From: Candidatus Praeruminimicrobium purgamenti
GTDB taxonomy: Bacteria; Elusimicrobiota; Endomicrobiia; Endomicrobiales; Endomicrobiaceae
Assembly (NCBI GenBank): GCA_018433585.1
Contig: JAHDQW010000002.1
Location: 62,001 to 126,000 of the forward strand
Length of the DNA: 64,000 nt
Reading direction: 5' to 3'
Shown: piece after piece, positions 17,798 to 26,160 of the stretch
How positions within the stretch are numbered: position 1 is the first letter of the stretch
Layout of the letters: every line of letters begins with the position of its first letter
Made by a program: the position numbers and the translations under genes
Notes under the pieces: generated by a model
What the model saw: only the letters and a program-made list of their open reading frames with translations
The model's database searches: none
Told to the model about the DNA's origin: nothing

Positions 17798-18648
17798 TGA
17801 AATTTCTCATAACAGGCGCTTCAGGACAGCTTGCAAAAGCTTTCATAAATCATTTCGAACTGAATTCCAGAGATTTTTTGTCGCCTTCGGAACAAGATCT
17901 TGATATAACCGACAAATCAAAAATCAGCAAAATTTTCTCCATATATAAACCTGATGCCGTTATAAATTGCGCCGCATATACAAATGTGGAAAAAGCAGAG
18001 CAAGACCCGTCTGCCGCATCTCTCATAAACAAAACAGCAGTATCTTATCTTCTTGAAGAAAGCTCAAAAATAAACGCGAAATTTGTTCATTTCGGAACAG
18101 ACTATATTTTTGACGGCAAAAAAAACGATTTATATACGGAAAACGACATTCCTAATCCTTTAAACGAATACGGTAAAACAAAACTGGCAGGAGAAAAAGA
18201 GGTTCTAAGTTATAAAAACGGTCTTGTATGCAGATTAAGCTGGGTTATAGGAAACGGACAGCAAAATTTTCTTTATAAATTTTCAGGATGGGTAAAGAAT
18301 AATAAAACAATAAAAGTTTCAAACGATGAAATATCTGTGCCTTGTTTTGCATTTGACACGGCAAAATATGTCACGACGGCAATAGATAAAGGGCTGACGG
18401 GACTTTACCATCTTACAAACTCGTCAAAAGCTTCAAGATATGAACTTGCCGTTGAATTTGCCGGACTCATGAACTTTGACAATGAAATTATACCCGTTCC
18501 AATGGCGGAATTTCCTTCAAAAGTTAAAAGACCTCTGTTTACGGCTATGTCAAATAAAAAAATATCAGAAGAACTGAAAGTAAATATTCCAGAATGGAAA
18601 GAATCGTTGAAAATTTATTCAGACATGATAAAATCAAATGAATATTGA
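17797..18648 (+). CDS. rfbD: dTDP-4-dehydrorhamnose reductase (RmlD/RfbD)
   Basis: The 283-residue protein is an extended-type short-chain reductase. The nucleotide-binding motif is ITGASGQLAKAF at residues 4-15, with Ala in place of the last Gly of GxxGxxG, which is common for RmlD. The substrate region has HFGTDYIFDG and the catalytic YGKTK motif near residues 125-129. It would make dTDP-L-rhamnose for surface polysaccharide. It overlaps rfbC by 1 bp and the next gene by 11 bp. Confidence 0.92.
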   Translation: MKFLITGASGQLAKAFINHFELNSRDFLSPSEQDLDITDKSKISKIFSIYKPDAVINCAAYTNVEKAEQDPSAASLINKTAVSYLLEESSKINAKFVHFGTDYIFDGKKNDLYTENDIPNPLNEYGKTKLAGEKEVLSYKNGLVCRLSWVIGNGQQNFLYKFSGWVKNNKTIKVSNDEISVPCFAFDTAKYVTTAIDKGLTGLYHLTNSSKASRYELAVEFAGLMNFDNEIIPVPMAEFPSKVKRPLFTAMSNKKISEELKVNIPEWKESLKIYSDMIKSNEY

Positions 18649-19159
18649 CGAATTTAAGAACCTTTTCCCGTCAGTTAAAGATTTATATTACTCCGAAGTA
18701 TTTAACGAAAAAAACGAGAGTTTCTGCTCTTTTATGAAAGAAATAAAAGCAGATGCCTCAAAATTTAACAAACAGGCCTCCGTTTTAGCCGAAAAAATCA
18801 AATCTTCAGCAGGTAATATTGATATTTTTGTCAGCGTACCGAAATTCGGCGGCGAAGCAAATGAACCTGATTATTCAAAAATACTGGCGGAAAAACTTTC
18901 AGACAAATTAAATATTCCTTACAGAACCAATGCCGTAACAAAAGTAAAAAAAACTAAAAAATTAAAAATGCTCGCATATGAAGAAAGGCTTAAAGAAATA
19001 GACGACGCTTTTAAAGTCTGCTTAACCCAAAACCTGCATATATGTATTGTTGACGACGTATTATCATCAGGCGCAACTCTGCGTGAAATTATAAAAACTT
19101 TTATGAATGCCGGGATTAATAAAATTTCAATAGCCGTTATGATAATTCAAGCGCAGTAA
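18638..19159 (+). CDS. Phosphoribosyltransferase domain protein (ComF-like)
   Basis: The 173-residue protein ends in a type I phosphoribosyltransferase domain. The PRPP-binding loop ICIVDDVLSSGATLREI lies at about 132-148. The N-terminal half (DIFVSVPKFGGEANEPDYSKILAEKLSDKL) resembles the ComF C-terminal domain but the zinc-finger part of ComF is missing. The substrate is unknown; it could be a nucleotide-salvage enzyme or a ComF relative in DNA uptake. It overlaps rfbD by 11 bp, although a link to rhamnose synthesis is not obvious. Confidence 0.75.
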   Translation: MNIDEFKNLFPSVKDLYYSEVFNEKNESFCSFMKEIKADASKFNKQASVLAEKIKSSAGNIDIFVSVPKFGGEANEPDYSKILAEKLSDKLNIPYRTNAVTKVKKTKKLKMLAYEERLKEIDDAFKVCLTQNLHICIVDDVLSSGATLREIIKTFMNAGINKISIAVMIIQAQ

Positions 19160-19163
19160 AATA

Positions 19164-19201
19164 AAAAATTCATAACCAAATATTTTTGATTATGAATTTT
19201 T
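19164..19201. terminator. Bidirectional terminator between convergent genes
   Basis: A 12-bp perfect inverted repeat (AAAAATTCATAA at 19164-19175 and its complement at 19190-19201) extends inward by four more pairs after one mismatch. Runs of A and T flank both arms. It lies exactly between the plus-strand phosphoribosyltransferase gene and the minus-strand DJ-1-like gene, so it can end transcription from both sides. The stem is AT-rich, so its strength is uncertain. Confidence 0.6.
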
Positions 19202-19221
19202 ATAATGGCTGTATTTTCTTA

Positions 19222-19728
19222 TTAATTTAAAGCTTTGATTAATTCCCCGGCAAACTTTTTCGCAGCCGCAGGTCCGTTGCCCGTTATAATATTGCCGTCG
19301 GTTTCAACATCTTTGGCAGTATAATCTGCTCCCGCGCTGATAAGAGCTTGTGCATCTCCTGGAAAAACTGTTGCTTTTTTCCCCTTTAATATTCCTGAAT
19401 TAGCCAAAATTACCGACCCGCTGCAAATTGCGCTGACAACTTTACCTGTATTATAAAAATCGTTTACAAGTTTATGAACCGATAAATCATTGAAGTAAAT
19501 TGACGATCCGCCGCCGCCTACAAAAAAAATCGCGTCATAATCGCTTACGGATATGTCAGAGACCAAAATTTCGCTTTGAGCTTTAATTTTAATTTTTCCG
19601 TATATTTCGCCTATAACGGTGCTTGCCGTAGTAACTTTTATGTTTGCTTTTTCAAGTATGCTCTTAGGTTCAGCATACTCTTCGTCTCTAAATACTTTAG
19701 GCGCGACTACAAAAACTATTTTCTTCAT
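19222..19728 (-). CDS. DJ-1/PfpI family protein
   Basis: The 168-residue protein has the DJ-1/PfpI fold motifs: YDAIFFVGGGGSSIYF near residue 64 and VSAICSGSVILANSG near 95, in which the Cys is the family nucleophile at the nucleophile elbow. The function within the family varies (chaperone-like, glyoxalase, protease-like), and the sequence does not decide. It overlaps the preceding cyclophilin gene by 4 bp (ATGA), so the two are probably translated together. Confidence 0.85.
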   Translation of the reverse strand: MKKIVFVVAPKVFRDEEYAEPKSILEKANIKVTTASTVIGEIYGKIKIKAQSEILVSDISVSDYDAIFFVGGGGSSIYFNDLSVHKLVNDFYNTGKVVSAICSGSVILANSGILKGKKATVFPGDAQALISAGADYTAKDVETDGNIITGNGPAAAKKFAGELIKALN

Positions 19729-20366
19729 TTTTCTATAACTATCCTCTTAATAATAACAGGTTCTGCCGGTTTATCCGAAAAATCACATTCTACGCGCGCT
19801 ATTTTTTTAACGATCTGAAGATCTTCATTGCTTACTACCTGTCCGAAGATTGTATGGTGCCCGCTCAGCCAAGGCGTAGCAACTTCCGTTATAAAAAATT
19901 GAGAGCCGTTTGTATTTGGACCGGCATTTGCCATTGCTAAAATACCGGGTTCACTGAATTTTAATCCGTTATTTGTTTCATCTTCGAATTTGTATCCCGG
20001 ACCGCCTGTTCCGTTACCCAAAGGACATCCTGCCTGAATCATAAAATCAGGTATTACTCTGTGAAAGGTCAAGCCGTCATAAAATTTTCTTTTCACTTTT
20101 TTGCCTGTTTTTAAATCCGTAAATTCTTTTGTTCCTTCAGCAAGACCGACAAAATTTGCCACTGTTACAGGCGACTTGTCTGCAAACAATTCTACTTCAA
20201 TATTTCCCATTGATGTTTCAATCACTGCTTTCATCGTTTTTTTCTCCGGTTTTTCCGCTGTTTGTTCAAGCGTTTTTGTACCCTGCTCTTTTGCCACTAC
20301 AAATTTATCAGAACTGCATGAAAGCATAAAAAACAAAGATGCAGTCAATAAAAAGATTTTCTTCAT
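19725..20366 (-). CDS. Cyclophilin-type peptidyl-prolyl isomerase, lipoprotein
   Basis: The 213-residue protein has a lipoprotein signal peptide with lipobox MLSC and the lipidated cysteine at Cys17. After a short Lys/Glu-rich linker comes a cyclophilin domain from about residue 45: FYDGLTFHRVIPDFMIQAGCPLGNGTGGPGYKF, then NTNGSQFFI and HTIFGQV. It would catalyse prolyl isomerisation of proteins at the envelope surface facing the periplasm. It is 13 bp after thrS. The family call is secure. Confidence 0.93.
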   Translation of the reverse strand: MKKIFLLTASLFFMLSCSSDKFVVAKEQGTKTLEQTAEKPEKKTMKAVIETSMGNIEVELFADKSPVTVANFVGLAEGTKEFTDLKTGKKVKRKFYDGLTFHRVIPDFMIQAGCPLGNGTGGPGYKFEDETNNGLKFSEPGILAMANAGPNTNGSQFFITEVATPWLSGHHTIFGQVVSNEDLQIVKKIARVECDFSDKPAEPVIIKRIVIEK

Positions 20367-20379
20367 TTATTACACTCGT

Positions 20380-22104
20380 TTATTTATGAGCTTCTACTTC
20401 AGATTTAATCATTTCTATAAATTTATCTGCAGTCATCGTGCCTAAATCTTTATTCCCTCTGGCTCTTACGGCGACAGAGTTAGATTCCAATTCTCTTGCT
20501 CCGACAACGGCTATATAAGGAATTTTCTGCATTGCGTTTTCTCTGATTTTATGTCCTATTTTTTCATTCCTGTTATCAAAGACAACCCTTATTCCTTCTG
20601 CTTTAAGTTTCTTTATAAAATCTTTACAGTAATCTTCCTGTTCGGCTGATATATTTAAAACAGCAACCTGTAAAGGCGACAGCCATACAGGCAAAGCGCC
20701 GGCGTAATGTTCAAGCAAAACGCCTATAAATCTCTCAAGAGAACCCATTAAAGCTCTGTGTATCATATAAGGTCTTGCTTTTTTCCCGTCTTTATCTATG
20801 TATGAAATATCAAATCTTTCAGGCAAATTGAAATCAAACTGTATAGTGGAACACTGCCATAATCTGCCTATGGCGTCTTTTATTTTTATGTCTATTTTCG
20901 GTCCGTAAAATGCTCCGCCGCCCGCATCTACTTCATAATCATATCCTGTCTTTTTAAGAGCATTTTCCAAAGAAGCTTCTGCTTTTTCCCAGTTTTTAAT
21001 ATCGCCTACATATTTTTTTTCAGGGCGTGTAGCAAGATAAATTTTATATTCTTTGAATCCGAACATCTGCAGACAATCTATCGCCATCTTAAAAACCGTT
21101 ATAACTTCGTCTTCCAGCAGCTCAGGCTGGACTATAACATGTCCGTCGTCCTGAGTAAAACCTCTTACTCTTAAAAGTCCGTGAAGAACGCCTGATTTTT
21201 CAAATCTGTAAACGGTTCCGAGTTCCCCGTACTTTATAGGCAGTTCCCTGTAAGAATGCAGTTTTGTCTTGTATATCATCAGATGCATCGGACAGTTCAT
21301 CGGCTTTACGCGATAAGGTTTTCCTTCTATTTCCATAGGAGCATACATGTTTTCAGAATAAGTCTGAAGATGCCCGCTGATTGAAAAAAGTTCTTCGCTT
21401 GCAATGTGAGGCGTTACCAATAATTCATAATCATTTTCAAGATGAAATTTTTTCCAGTTATTTTCAATAACCTCTCTTAACATCGCTCCTTTCGGATGCC
21501 AAAGAATCAACCCGCCGCCTACAGCGTCATTAATGCTGAAAAGATCCAGTTCTTTCCCAAGCTTTCTGTGATCTCTTTTCTGAGCTTCTTCTATTTTTGT
21601 TAAATAGTCATTAAGTTCTTCTTTGGTAAAAAAAGCAGTACCGTATATTCTTTGGAGCTGTTCTCTTGAAGAATCTCCTCTCCAATATGCTCCGGCAACA
21701 GAAAGAAGTTTAAAGAACTGAACTTCTCCGGTTGATTTGACATGAGGTCCCTTGCACAAATCCGTAAAGTTCCCGGACTGATAAAAAGTTACAGTGTCTC
21801 CTTCTATAGCCTCTGCCAATTCCTTTTTGTATTTTTCGCCTTTCTCTTCAAAAAGCTTTATGGCGTCTTCTTTCTTAACCGCAGAACAAACAAAAGGCGC
21901 ATTTTCTTTTATTATTTCTCTCATTTTCTCTTCGATTTTTGCCAAATCGTCAACGGTAAAAGGCTCTTTTCTGTCAAAATCATAATAGAACCCGTCTTCT
22001 ATTGAAGGACCTATTGCGACTTTTGTCTCAGGAAACAAAGCAACCACAGCCTCTGCCATTATGTGAGATGCCGAATGCCTTAATGTATCTAATTTATTTT
22101 CCAT
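20380..22104 (-). CDS. thrS: Threonyl-tRNA synthetase without TGS domain
   Basis: The 574-residue protein starts directly in the N2 editing domain (LRHSASHIMAEAVVALFP, with the HxxxH motif), so the N-terminal TGS domain found in the roughly 640-residue bacterial enzymes is missing. The editing, catalytic and anticodon-binding domains are present: CKGPHVKSTGEV in editing, MNCPMHLMIYK and RVRGFTQDDGH in the class II core, and the C-terminal anticodon domain from about residue 470. It loads Thr on tRNA-Thr. It lies 12 bp after pckG, leaving no room for an upstream extension unless it overlapped that gene. TGS-less bacterial ThrRS forms are known. Confidence 0.95.
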   Translation of the reverse strand: MENKLDTLRHSASHIMAEAVVALFPETKVAIGPSIEDGFYYDFDRKEPFTVDDLAKIEEKMREIIKENAPFVCSAVKKEDAIKLFEEKGEKYKKELAEAIEGDTVTFYQSGNFTDLCKGPHVKSTGEVQFFKLLSVAGAYWRGDSSREQLQRIYGTAFFTKEELNDYLTKIEEAQKRDHRKLGKELDLFSINDAVGGGLILWHPKGAMLREVIENNWKKFHLENDYELLVTPHIASEELFSISGHLQTYSENMYAPMEIEGKPYRVKPMNCPMHLMIYKTKLHSYRELPIKYGELGTVYRFEKSGVLHGLLRVRGFTQDDGHVIVQPELLEDEVITVFKMAIDCLQMFGFKEYKIYLATRPEKKYVGDIKNWEKAEASLENALKKTGYDYEVDAGGGAFYGPKIDIKIKDAIGRLWQCSTIQFDFNLPERFDISYIDKDGKKARPYMIHRALMGSLERFIGVLLEHYAGALPVWLSPLQVAVLNISAEQEDYCKDFIKKLKAEGIRVVFDNRNEKIGHKIRENAMQKIPYIAVVGARELESNSVAVRARGNKDLGTMTADKFIEMIKSEVEAHK

Positions 22105-22116
22105 TTTTTCTCTCTG

Positions 22117-23886
22117 TTATTTACTAAATTTCTTTTTTAACTCATCAAGCTTGTTTTTCAGCTCTTTCGGCATTCTGTCGCCGAATTTAGAATAAAATTC
22201 CTCAATAGTCGGAATTTCTTTTTTCCATTCGTCTTCGGATACGCTCAAAAGTTTCTCCATAGTTTCTTCAGAAATATCAAGATTTGAAAGATCTATGTCT
22301 TTCAACTTAGGGAATAATCCCAATTCTTTTTCTTCAACCGAAACTTTTCCTTCTATTCTGTCAATCATCCATTTAATGATTCTTGAGTTATCCCTGAAAC
22401 CAGGCCACATAAACTTTCCGTTTTCGTCTTTTCTGAACCAGTTAACCATAAAAATTTTAGGAAGGTTTTTCGCTTTTTTCTCAAAACTTAACCAGTGTTT
22501 GAAATAATCGCCCATATTATAACCGCAGAACGGAAGCATTGACATAGGGTCTCTTCTTACAACTCCTGTTGCGCTTGAAGCCGCCGCAGTGGTTTCAGAT
22601 CCTATGATTGAAGCTAGAAATACACCGTGCTGCCAGTCGGAACTCTCATATACCAAAGGAATTGTAGACTTTCTTCTTCCGCCGAATATAATACCTGATA
22701 TAGGAACGCCTAACGGATTGTCAAATTCTTCAGCCAGCGTAGGGCAGTTGTAAGCTGATACCGTAAATCTTGAATTACCGTGAGCTGCAGGCTTATCTGA
22801 AGATTTATCATATTTCTTTCCCTGCCAATCAGTTAAATTTTCAGGAACTTCATCGGTCAATCCTTCCCACCAAGGATTGTTGGTATCGTTGTCTACCGCG
22901 GTATTCGTGTATATTGTAGGAATAAATTTGTTATTTTTTAAAGTTTCAATCATAACAGGGTTGGTATGCTCTCCTGTTCCCGGCGCAACTCCGAAAAAGC
23001 CCATCTCAGGATTAATAGCATAAAGTTTCCCGTCAGACCCGACGTTAATCCATGCTATATCATCTCCCAAAGTCCAGACTTTATAACCTTTAAGAACCGG
23101 ATTTAAAAGAGCTAGATTCGTTTTACCGCATGCCGAAGGGAATGAACCTAAGAAATATGTTCTTTTTCCTTTAGGATCTTCAACGGCAATAATTATCATA
23201 TGTTCGGCAAGCCAGCCTTCTTTATATCCAAGATAGGAAGCCGTTCTAAGAGAATAACATTTTTTACCGAGTAATGCGTTTCCTCCGTAACCGGAACCAA
23301 AACTCATTACCGTGTTTTCCTGAGGAAAATGCATTATAAATCTTCTTTCAGGATCTACTTCTCCTATCGAATGTATCCCCTTAAAAAAATCATTTGAATT
23401 TCCTATTTTATCTATGGCAACTTTACCGACTCTGGTCATTACTCTCATGCTCAAAGCGACATAAAGAGAATCCGTAACCTGAGCGCAGTTTTTTGAATAC
23501 GGAGATTTAGGATTACCCATAATGAAAGGAATTACATACATCGTTCTTCCTTTCATGCAGCCTTTGTAAAAATTATTCATTTTTTCCTTGGCTTCGGCAG
23601 GATCCATCCAATTATTATTAGGACCCGCGTCTTCTTTATCAGGAAGACATATAAACGTTAAATGTTCAGTTCTTGCAACGTCATTTGTGTTTGACCTGTG
23701 ATAATATGCTCCTGGAAAATCTTTATGATTTAATTTTGTAAGTACAGGCTGTCCGTTTATTTTTTCTTTTTCGGCAAGACTGATAAGTTTTTCAGCTTCT
23801 TCATCAGAACCGTCCATCCAGTAAACTTTGTCCGGCTGCATCAATGCAACTTGTTCATCTACCCATTTCTGTAATGCTGTTTTCAT
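22117..23886 (-). CDS. pckG: Phosphoenolpyruvate carboxykinase (GTP)
   Basis: The 589-residue protein matches the GTP-dependent PEPCK family in length and motifs. FGSGYGGNALLGKKC at about 194-208 is the substrate loop, and GSFPSACGKTNLALL near 249-263 is the kinase-1a P-loop with the hyper-reactive Cys of GTP enzymes. It interconverts oxaloacetate + GTP and PEP + CO2 + GDP. In a fermenting anaerobe it often runs toward oxaloacetate for succinate formation and energy saving, but this is inference. It lies between ndk (19 bp) and thrS (12 bp); Ndk could recycle its GTP/GDP. Confidence 0.96.
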   Translation of the reverse strand: MKTALQKWVDEQVALMQPDKVYWMDGSDEEAEKLISLAEKEKINGQPVLTKLNHKDFPGAYYHRSNTNDVARTEHLTFICLPDKEDAGPNNNWMDPAEAKEKMNNFYKGCMKGRTMYVIPFIMGNPKSPYSKNCAQVTDSLYVALSMRVMTRVGKVAIDKIGNSNDFFKGIHSIGEVDPERRFIMHFPQENTVMSFGSGYGGNALLGKKCYSLRTASYLGYKEGWLAEHMIIIAVEDPKGKRTYFLGSFPSACGKTNLALLNPVLKGYKVWTLGDDIAWINVGSDGKLYAINPEMGFFGVAPGTGEHTNPVMIETLKNNKFIPTIYTNTAVDNDTNNPWWEGLTDEVPENLTDWQGKKYDKSSDKPAAHGNSRFTVSAYNCPTLAEEFDNPLGVPISGIIFGGRRKSTIPLVYESSDWQHGVFLASIIGSETTAAASSATGVVRRDPMSMLPFCGYNMGDYFKHWLSFEKKAKNLPKIFMVNWFRKDENGKFMWPGFRDNSRIIKWMIDRIEGKVSVEEKELGLFPKLKDIDLSNLDISEETMEKLLSVSEDEWKKEIPTIEEFYSKFGDRMPKELKNKLDELKKKFSK

Positions 23887-23905
23887 TTTCTTTCGTTATC
23901 TCCTG

Positions 23906-24418
23906 TTATGCCCAAACTTTCTTTTCTTCTGTTATTTTTTCTATTTTTGTCGGATAAATGTCTTCCGTTAATTCCATCGGGCTGAACCATAATTTAATTT
24001 CTCTTTCAGCTTCAAGAGGATCTGATGAACAGTGAACGACATTCTCATAAACGCCTTTCGTGGTTATTCTTCCGTAAGCTCCCCTTATTGAAACGGCATC
24101 AGCTTCTTCAGGATTTGTTGCTCCCGCTATCTTTCTCATTCTTGCGATTGCATCTTCTCCCTGATAAACAAATGCAAAAACTCTGTCATAAGGAGCTCCG
24201 TACATCTTTCCCTGAATATAATCAATAAGTTCGCCGAAGAAAGGTTTGTCTTTAAGCTGTTTGTAATGTTCCGAAGCCAATTCTCTGCTGACTTTTACCG
24301 CTTTTGCTCCGATAATAGTCAATTTTGCTTCCGAAAGTTTTGTCAAAATATTCCCTGTCAAAGATTTTTTTACTCCGTCCGGCTTAATAAGAATTAAAAG
24401 TCTCTCTACGTTTGCCAT
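23906..24418 (-). CDS. ndk: Nucleoside diphosphate kinase
   Basis: The 170-residue protein is an Ndk with the phosphohistidine motif VVHCSSDPLEAEREI, His129, and the N-terminal LILIKPDGVKKSL. It is longer than the usual 140 residues because of an insert near residues 95-105 and a C-terminal tail after residue 145. It balances nucleoside di- and triphosphates. It is the first gene of the ndk-pckG-thrS-cyclophilin-DJ-1 unit. AGGAG lies four bases before its ATG, and a strong hairpin with a T-run lies 38 bases upstream. Confidence 0.94.
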   Translation of the reverse strand: MANVERLLILIKPDGVKKSLTGNILTKLSEAKLTIIGAKAVKVSRELASEHYKQLKDKPFFGELIDYIQGKMYGAPYDRVFAFVYQGEDAIARMRKIAGATNPEEADAVSIRGAYGRITTKGVYENVVHCSSDPLEAEREIKLWFSPMELTEDIYPTKIEKITEEKKVWA

Positions 24419-24455
24419 TTCTTACTCCTATTTTATTAATTTATTGTATAAAAAA

Positions 24456-24481
24456 ATTGTAGCAATGATTGTTGCTACAAT
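24456..24481 (-). promoter_or_regulatory. Leader hairpin with T-run upstream of ndk (possible attenuator or operator)
   Basis: A perfect 10-bp inverted repeat, ATTGTAGCAA (24456-24465) and TTGCTACAAT (24472-24481), surrounds a 6-base loop. On the minus strand the hairpin is followed at once by a run of seven T, then ATACAATAAATTAATAAAAT and the ndk ribosome-binding site. This has the form of an intrinsic terminator placed in the ndk leader, or alternatively a dyad operator for a repressor. Confidence 0.5.
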
Positions 24482-24714
24482 TCGCATAACTTATTTGTAA
24501 CCATGTTAACAATCAATGTATTATATAAAAAAATATACTTTCTTTGCAATAAAAAACTATTGTCGATTTTACCGCATGCAAAAGCAAATTTTTATATTAC
24601 AAAAAAATATTTATTTTTTATCAAGCTTTTTATCTTATATTATTTTTTAAATTAAAAACACTATATTATGCTCGACAAATTAAATAAATTTTATTTTTTT
24701 AATTTACAGATATA

Positions 24715-24743
24715 TTGACAATCTTTTTTTTTTTTTGTAAACT
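24715..24743 (+). promoter_or_regulatory. Predicted promoter of the tRNA-Lys/tRNA-Glu unit
   Basis: A consensus -35 box TTGACA (24715-24720) and a -10 box TAAACT (24738-24743) are separated by 17 bp that are mostly T. Transcription would start near 24750, about 16 bases before tRNA-Lys. Confidence 0.6.
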
Positions 24744-24765
24744 TCTTTCTCGTTAGCTTTGAAAT

Positions 24766-24838
24766 GGGCCCGTAGCTCAGTTGGTAGAGCACTTCACTTT
24801 TAATGAAGCTGTCGCGCGTTCAAGTCGCGCCGGGCTCA
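24766..24838 (+). tRNA. tRNA-Lys (anticodon UUU)
   Basis: The 73-nt gene folds as a full cloverleaf. The acceptor stem is GGGCCCG with CGGGCTC and discriminator A at 24838. The D arm contains TAGCTCAGTTGGTAGAGC. The anticodon stem CTTCA/TGAAG encloses the loop CTTTTAA, giving anticodon TTT for Lys. The T arm holds GTTCAAGTC. The 3' CCA is not encoded. It is followed 12 bases later by tRNA-Glu. Confidence 0.95.
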
Positions 24839-24850
24839 CTTCTTATTTAT

Positions 24851-24922
24851 GCCCCCATCGTCTAGGGGTTAGGACACATGATTTTCAATCATGCAGCAGG
24901 AGTTCAATTCTCCTTGGGGGCG
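24851..24922 (+). tRNA. tRNA-Glu (anticodon UUC)
   Basis: The 72-nt gene has acceptor stem GCCCCCA with TGGGGGC and discriminator G. The anticodon stem CATGA/TCATG encloses TTTTCAA, so the anticodon is TTC for Glu. The D arm (GTCTAGGGGTTAGGAC) and T arm (GTTCAATTC) are typical of tRNA-Glu. CCA is not encoded. An open frame that begins inside the tRNA is the upstream extension of the glycosylase gene and is not used as its start. Confidence 0.95.
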
Positions 24923-24941
24923 TATCACTTCTTCTATTATT

Positions 24942-25634
24942 ATGATTATAAAAATAGATTTTTTAACTATCGATTTTCCTTCTCAAGAAATCAAAGACAC
25001 TGAAGATTTAACATCTTTTTGGAAATCAGCAAAGAAAAATATAGAACAAAGAGTACGCCATTTTGACGGAGTCTTTAAAACAGGTTCTGAAGAAGCCGTT
25101 TTTGCAGAGCTGGCTTTTTGTCTTTTTACTCCGCAGTCAAAGGCGGTTTCATGTTGGAAAGCGGTTAATATTTTACACGATAAAAATCTGCTTTTAAAAG
25201 GCTCGCCGGAAGAAATATCAAAAAACATAAACAATGTTCGTTTTCACAACAATAAATCTAAATATTTAACGGATGCCAGAAGTAAATTTACAATTAACGG
25301 AAAAATATCAATAAAGAATAAACTTGCTTCTTTCAAAAATCCGGAAGACTTAAGAGAATGGATTATAGAGAACATTACAGGCATCGGCTATAAAGAAGCC
25401 AGTCATTTTCTCAGAAACACGGGAATAGGTCCTGATTTAGCCATACTGGACAGACATATATTAAAAAATCTTAAAAAATTCGGAGCTGTCGATGAAATTC
25501 CAAAAACTCTGACCCCGAAAAAATATCTTGAAATAGAAAAAAAAATGCAAAGTTTCAGTAAAGAAGTAAAAATACCGATGTCTCATATGGATTTATTAAT
25601 GTGGTGCATGCAGACAGGCGGAATATTTAAATAG
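24942..25634 (+). CDS. N-glycosylase/DNA lyase (Ogg2-type 8-oxoguanine glycosylase)
   Basis: I start the gene at ATG 24942 (230 residues) because the upstream in-frame ATG at 24891 lies within tRNA-Glu. The protein has the HhH-GPD fold of Ogg2 enzymes known from Thermotoga and methanogens. The hairpin NITGIGYKEASHFLRN carries the catalytic Lys151 and LAILDRHIL the catalytic Asp170. It would excise 8-oxoguanine and cut the abasic strand. There is no clear ribosome-binding site in the 19 bases between the tRNA and the ATG, so translation may be weak or use processed RNA. The next gene follows 10 bp later. Confidence 0.88.
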   Translation: MIIKIDFLTIDFPSQEIKDTEDLTSFWKSAKKNIEQRVRHFDGVFKTGSEEAVFAELAFCLFTPQSKAVSCWKAVNILHDKNLLLKGSPEEISKNINNVRFHNNKSKYLTDARSKFTINGKISIKNKLASFKNPEDLREWIIENITGIGYKEASHFLRNTGIGPDLAILDRHILKNLKKFGAVDEIPKTLTPKKYLEIEKKMQSFSKEVKIPMSHMDLLMWCMQTGGIFK

Positions 25635-25644
25635 GATAAAAAGA

Positions 25645-26160
25645 ATGAACGCTTCGGCTTTTGCAAAAATACCTTACGGTATGTTCATAATAACGTCCGC
25701 TTTTGACGGAAAAATCGGAGGACAGACAGCAAACACTGTTTTTCAGATTACTTCAAATCCCGCAACAATAGCAGTCAGCATATCAAAGCAGAATAATACA
25801 CACTTACTGCTTGATAAAAGCAGAAAAGCGGTTATTTCCTGTTTGACTGAAGAGGCTCCTTTTGAATTTATAGCCAAATTCGGTTTCAGAAGTTCAAAGA
25901 ATTTCGATAAATTTTCAGGCATTAATTTCACAAAAAACGCCGACGGCATACCCGTTATAGAAACGTATGCAAACGCATATTTTGAAACGGAAATAATATC
26001 AACGATGGATGCTGACACTCACACGCTTTTTTTATGCAAAACGGTAAATGCAGTCTTATTAAACGACAAGCCGACAATGACATACGATTACTACCATAAA
26101 GTGAAAAAAGGACTCACTCCAAAAAATGCTCCTACTTACATCGAAAAACAACGAATTTAA
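25645..26160 (+). CDS. Flavin reductase-like domain protein
   Basis: The 171-residue protein belongs to the flavin reductase-like, FMN-binding split-barrel family. It begins FAKIPYGMFIITSAFDGKIGGQTANTVFQITSNP, the normal FMN-binding start of this family, and later has NDKPTMTYDYYHKVKKG. Similar proteins reduce flavin or act as electron carriers near rubredoxin in anaerobes; no rubredoxin lies next to it here. It follows the glycosylase gene by 10 bp and its end overlaps the converging YqaA-type gene by 4 bp. Confidence 0.85.
   Translation: MNASAFAKIPYGMFIITSAFDGKIGGQTANTVFQITSNPATIAVSISKQNNTHLLLDKSRKAVISCLTEEAPFEFIAKFGFRSSKNFDKFSGINFTKNADGIPVIETYANAYFETEIISTMDADTHTLFLCKTVNAVLLNDKPTMTYDYYHKVKKGLTPKNAPTYIEKQRI

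Larger units (their letters stand above)
24419..24765. other. Intergenic region between ndk (minus) and tRNA-Lys (plus)
   Basis: This 347-bp, very AT-rich stretch holds no convincing gene. It contains the divergent promoters for ndk (minus) and the tRNA pair (plus), and the leader hairpin of ndk. A possible minus-strand promoter is TTGTTA-17-TTATGC around 24485-24513; its -10 is poor. A 13-T run at 24724-24736 sits in the tRNA promoter spacer. Confidence 0.6.

Noticed and set aside
24891-24941. Longer start of the 8-oxoguanine glycosylase gene
   Set aside because: The extra codons lie within tRNA-Glu and have no family similarity; the ATG at 24942 gives the normal start.
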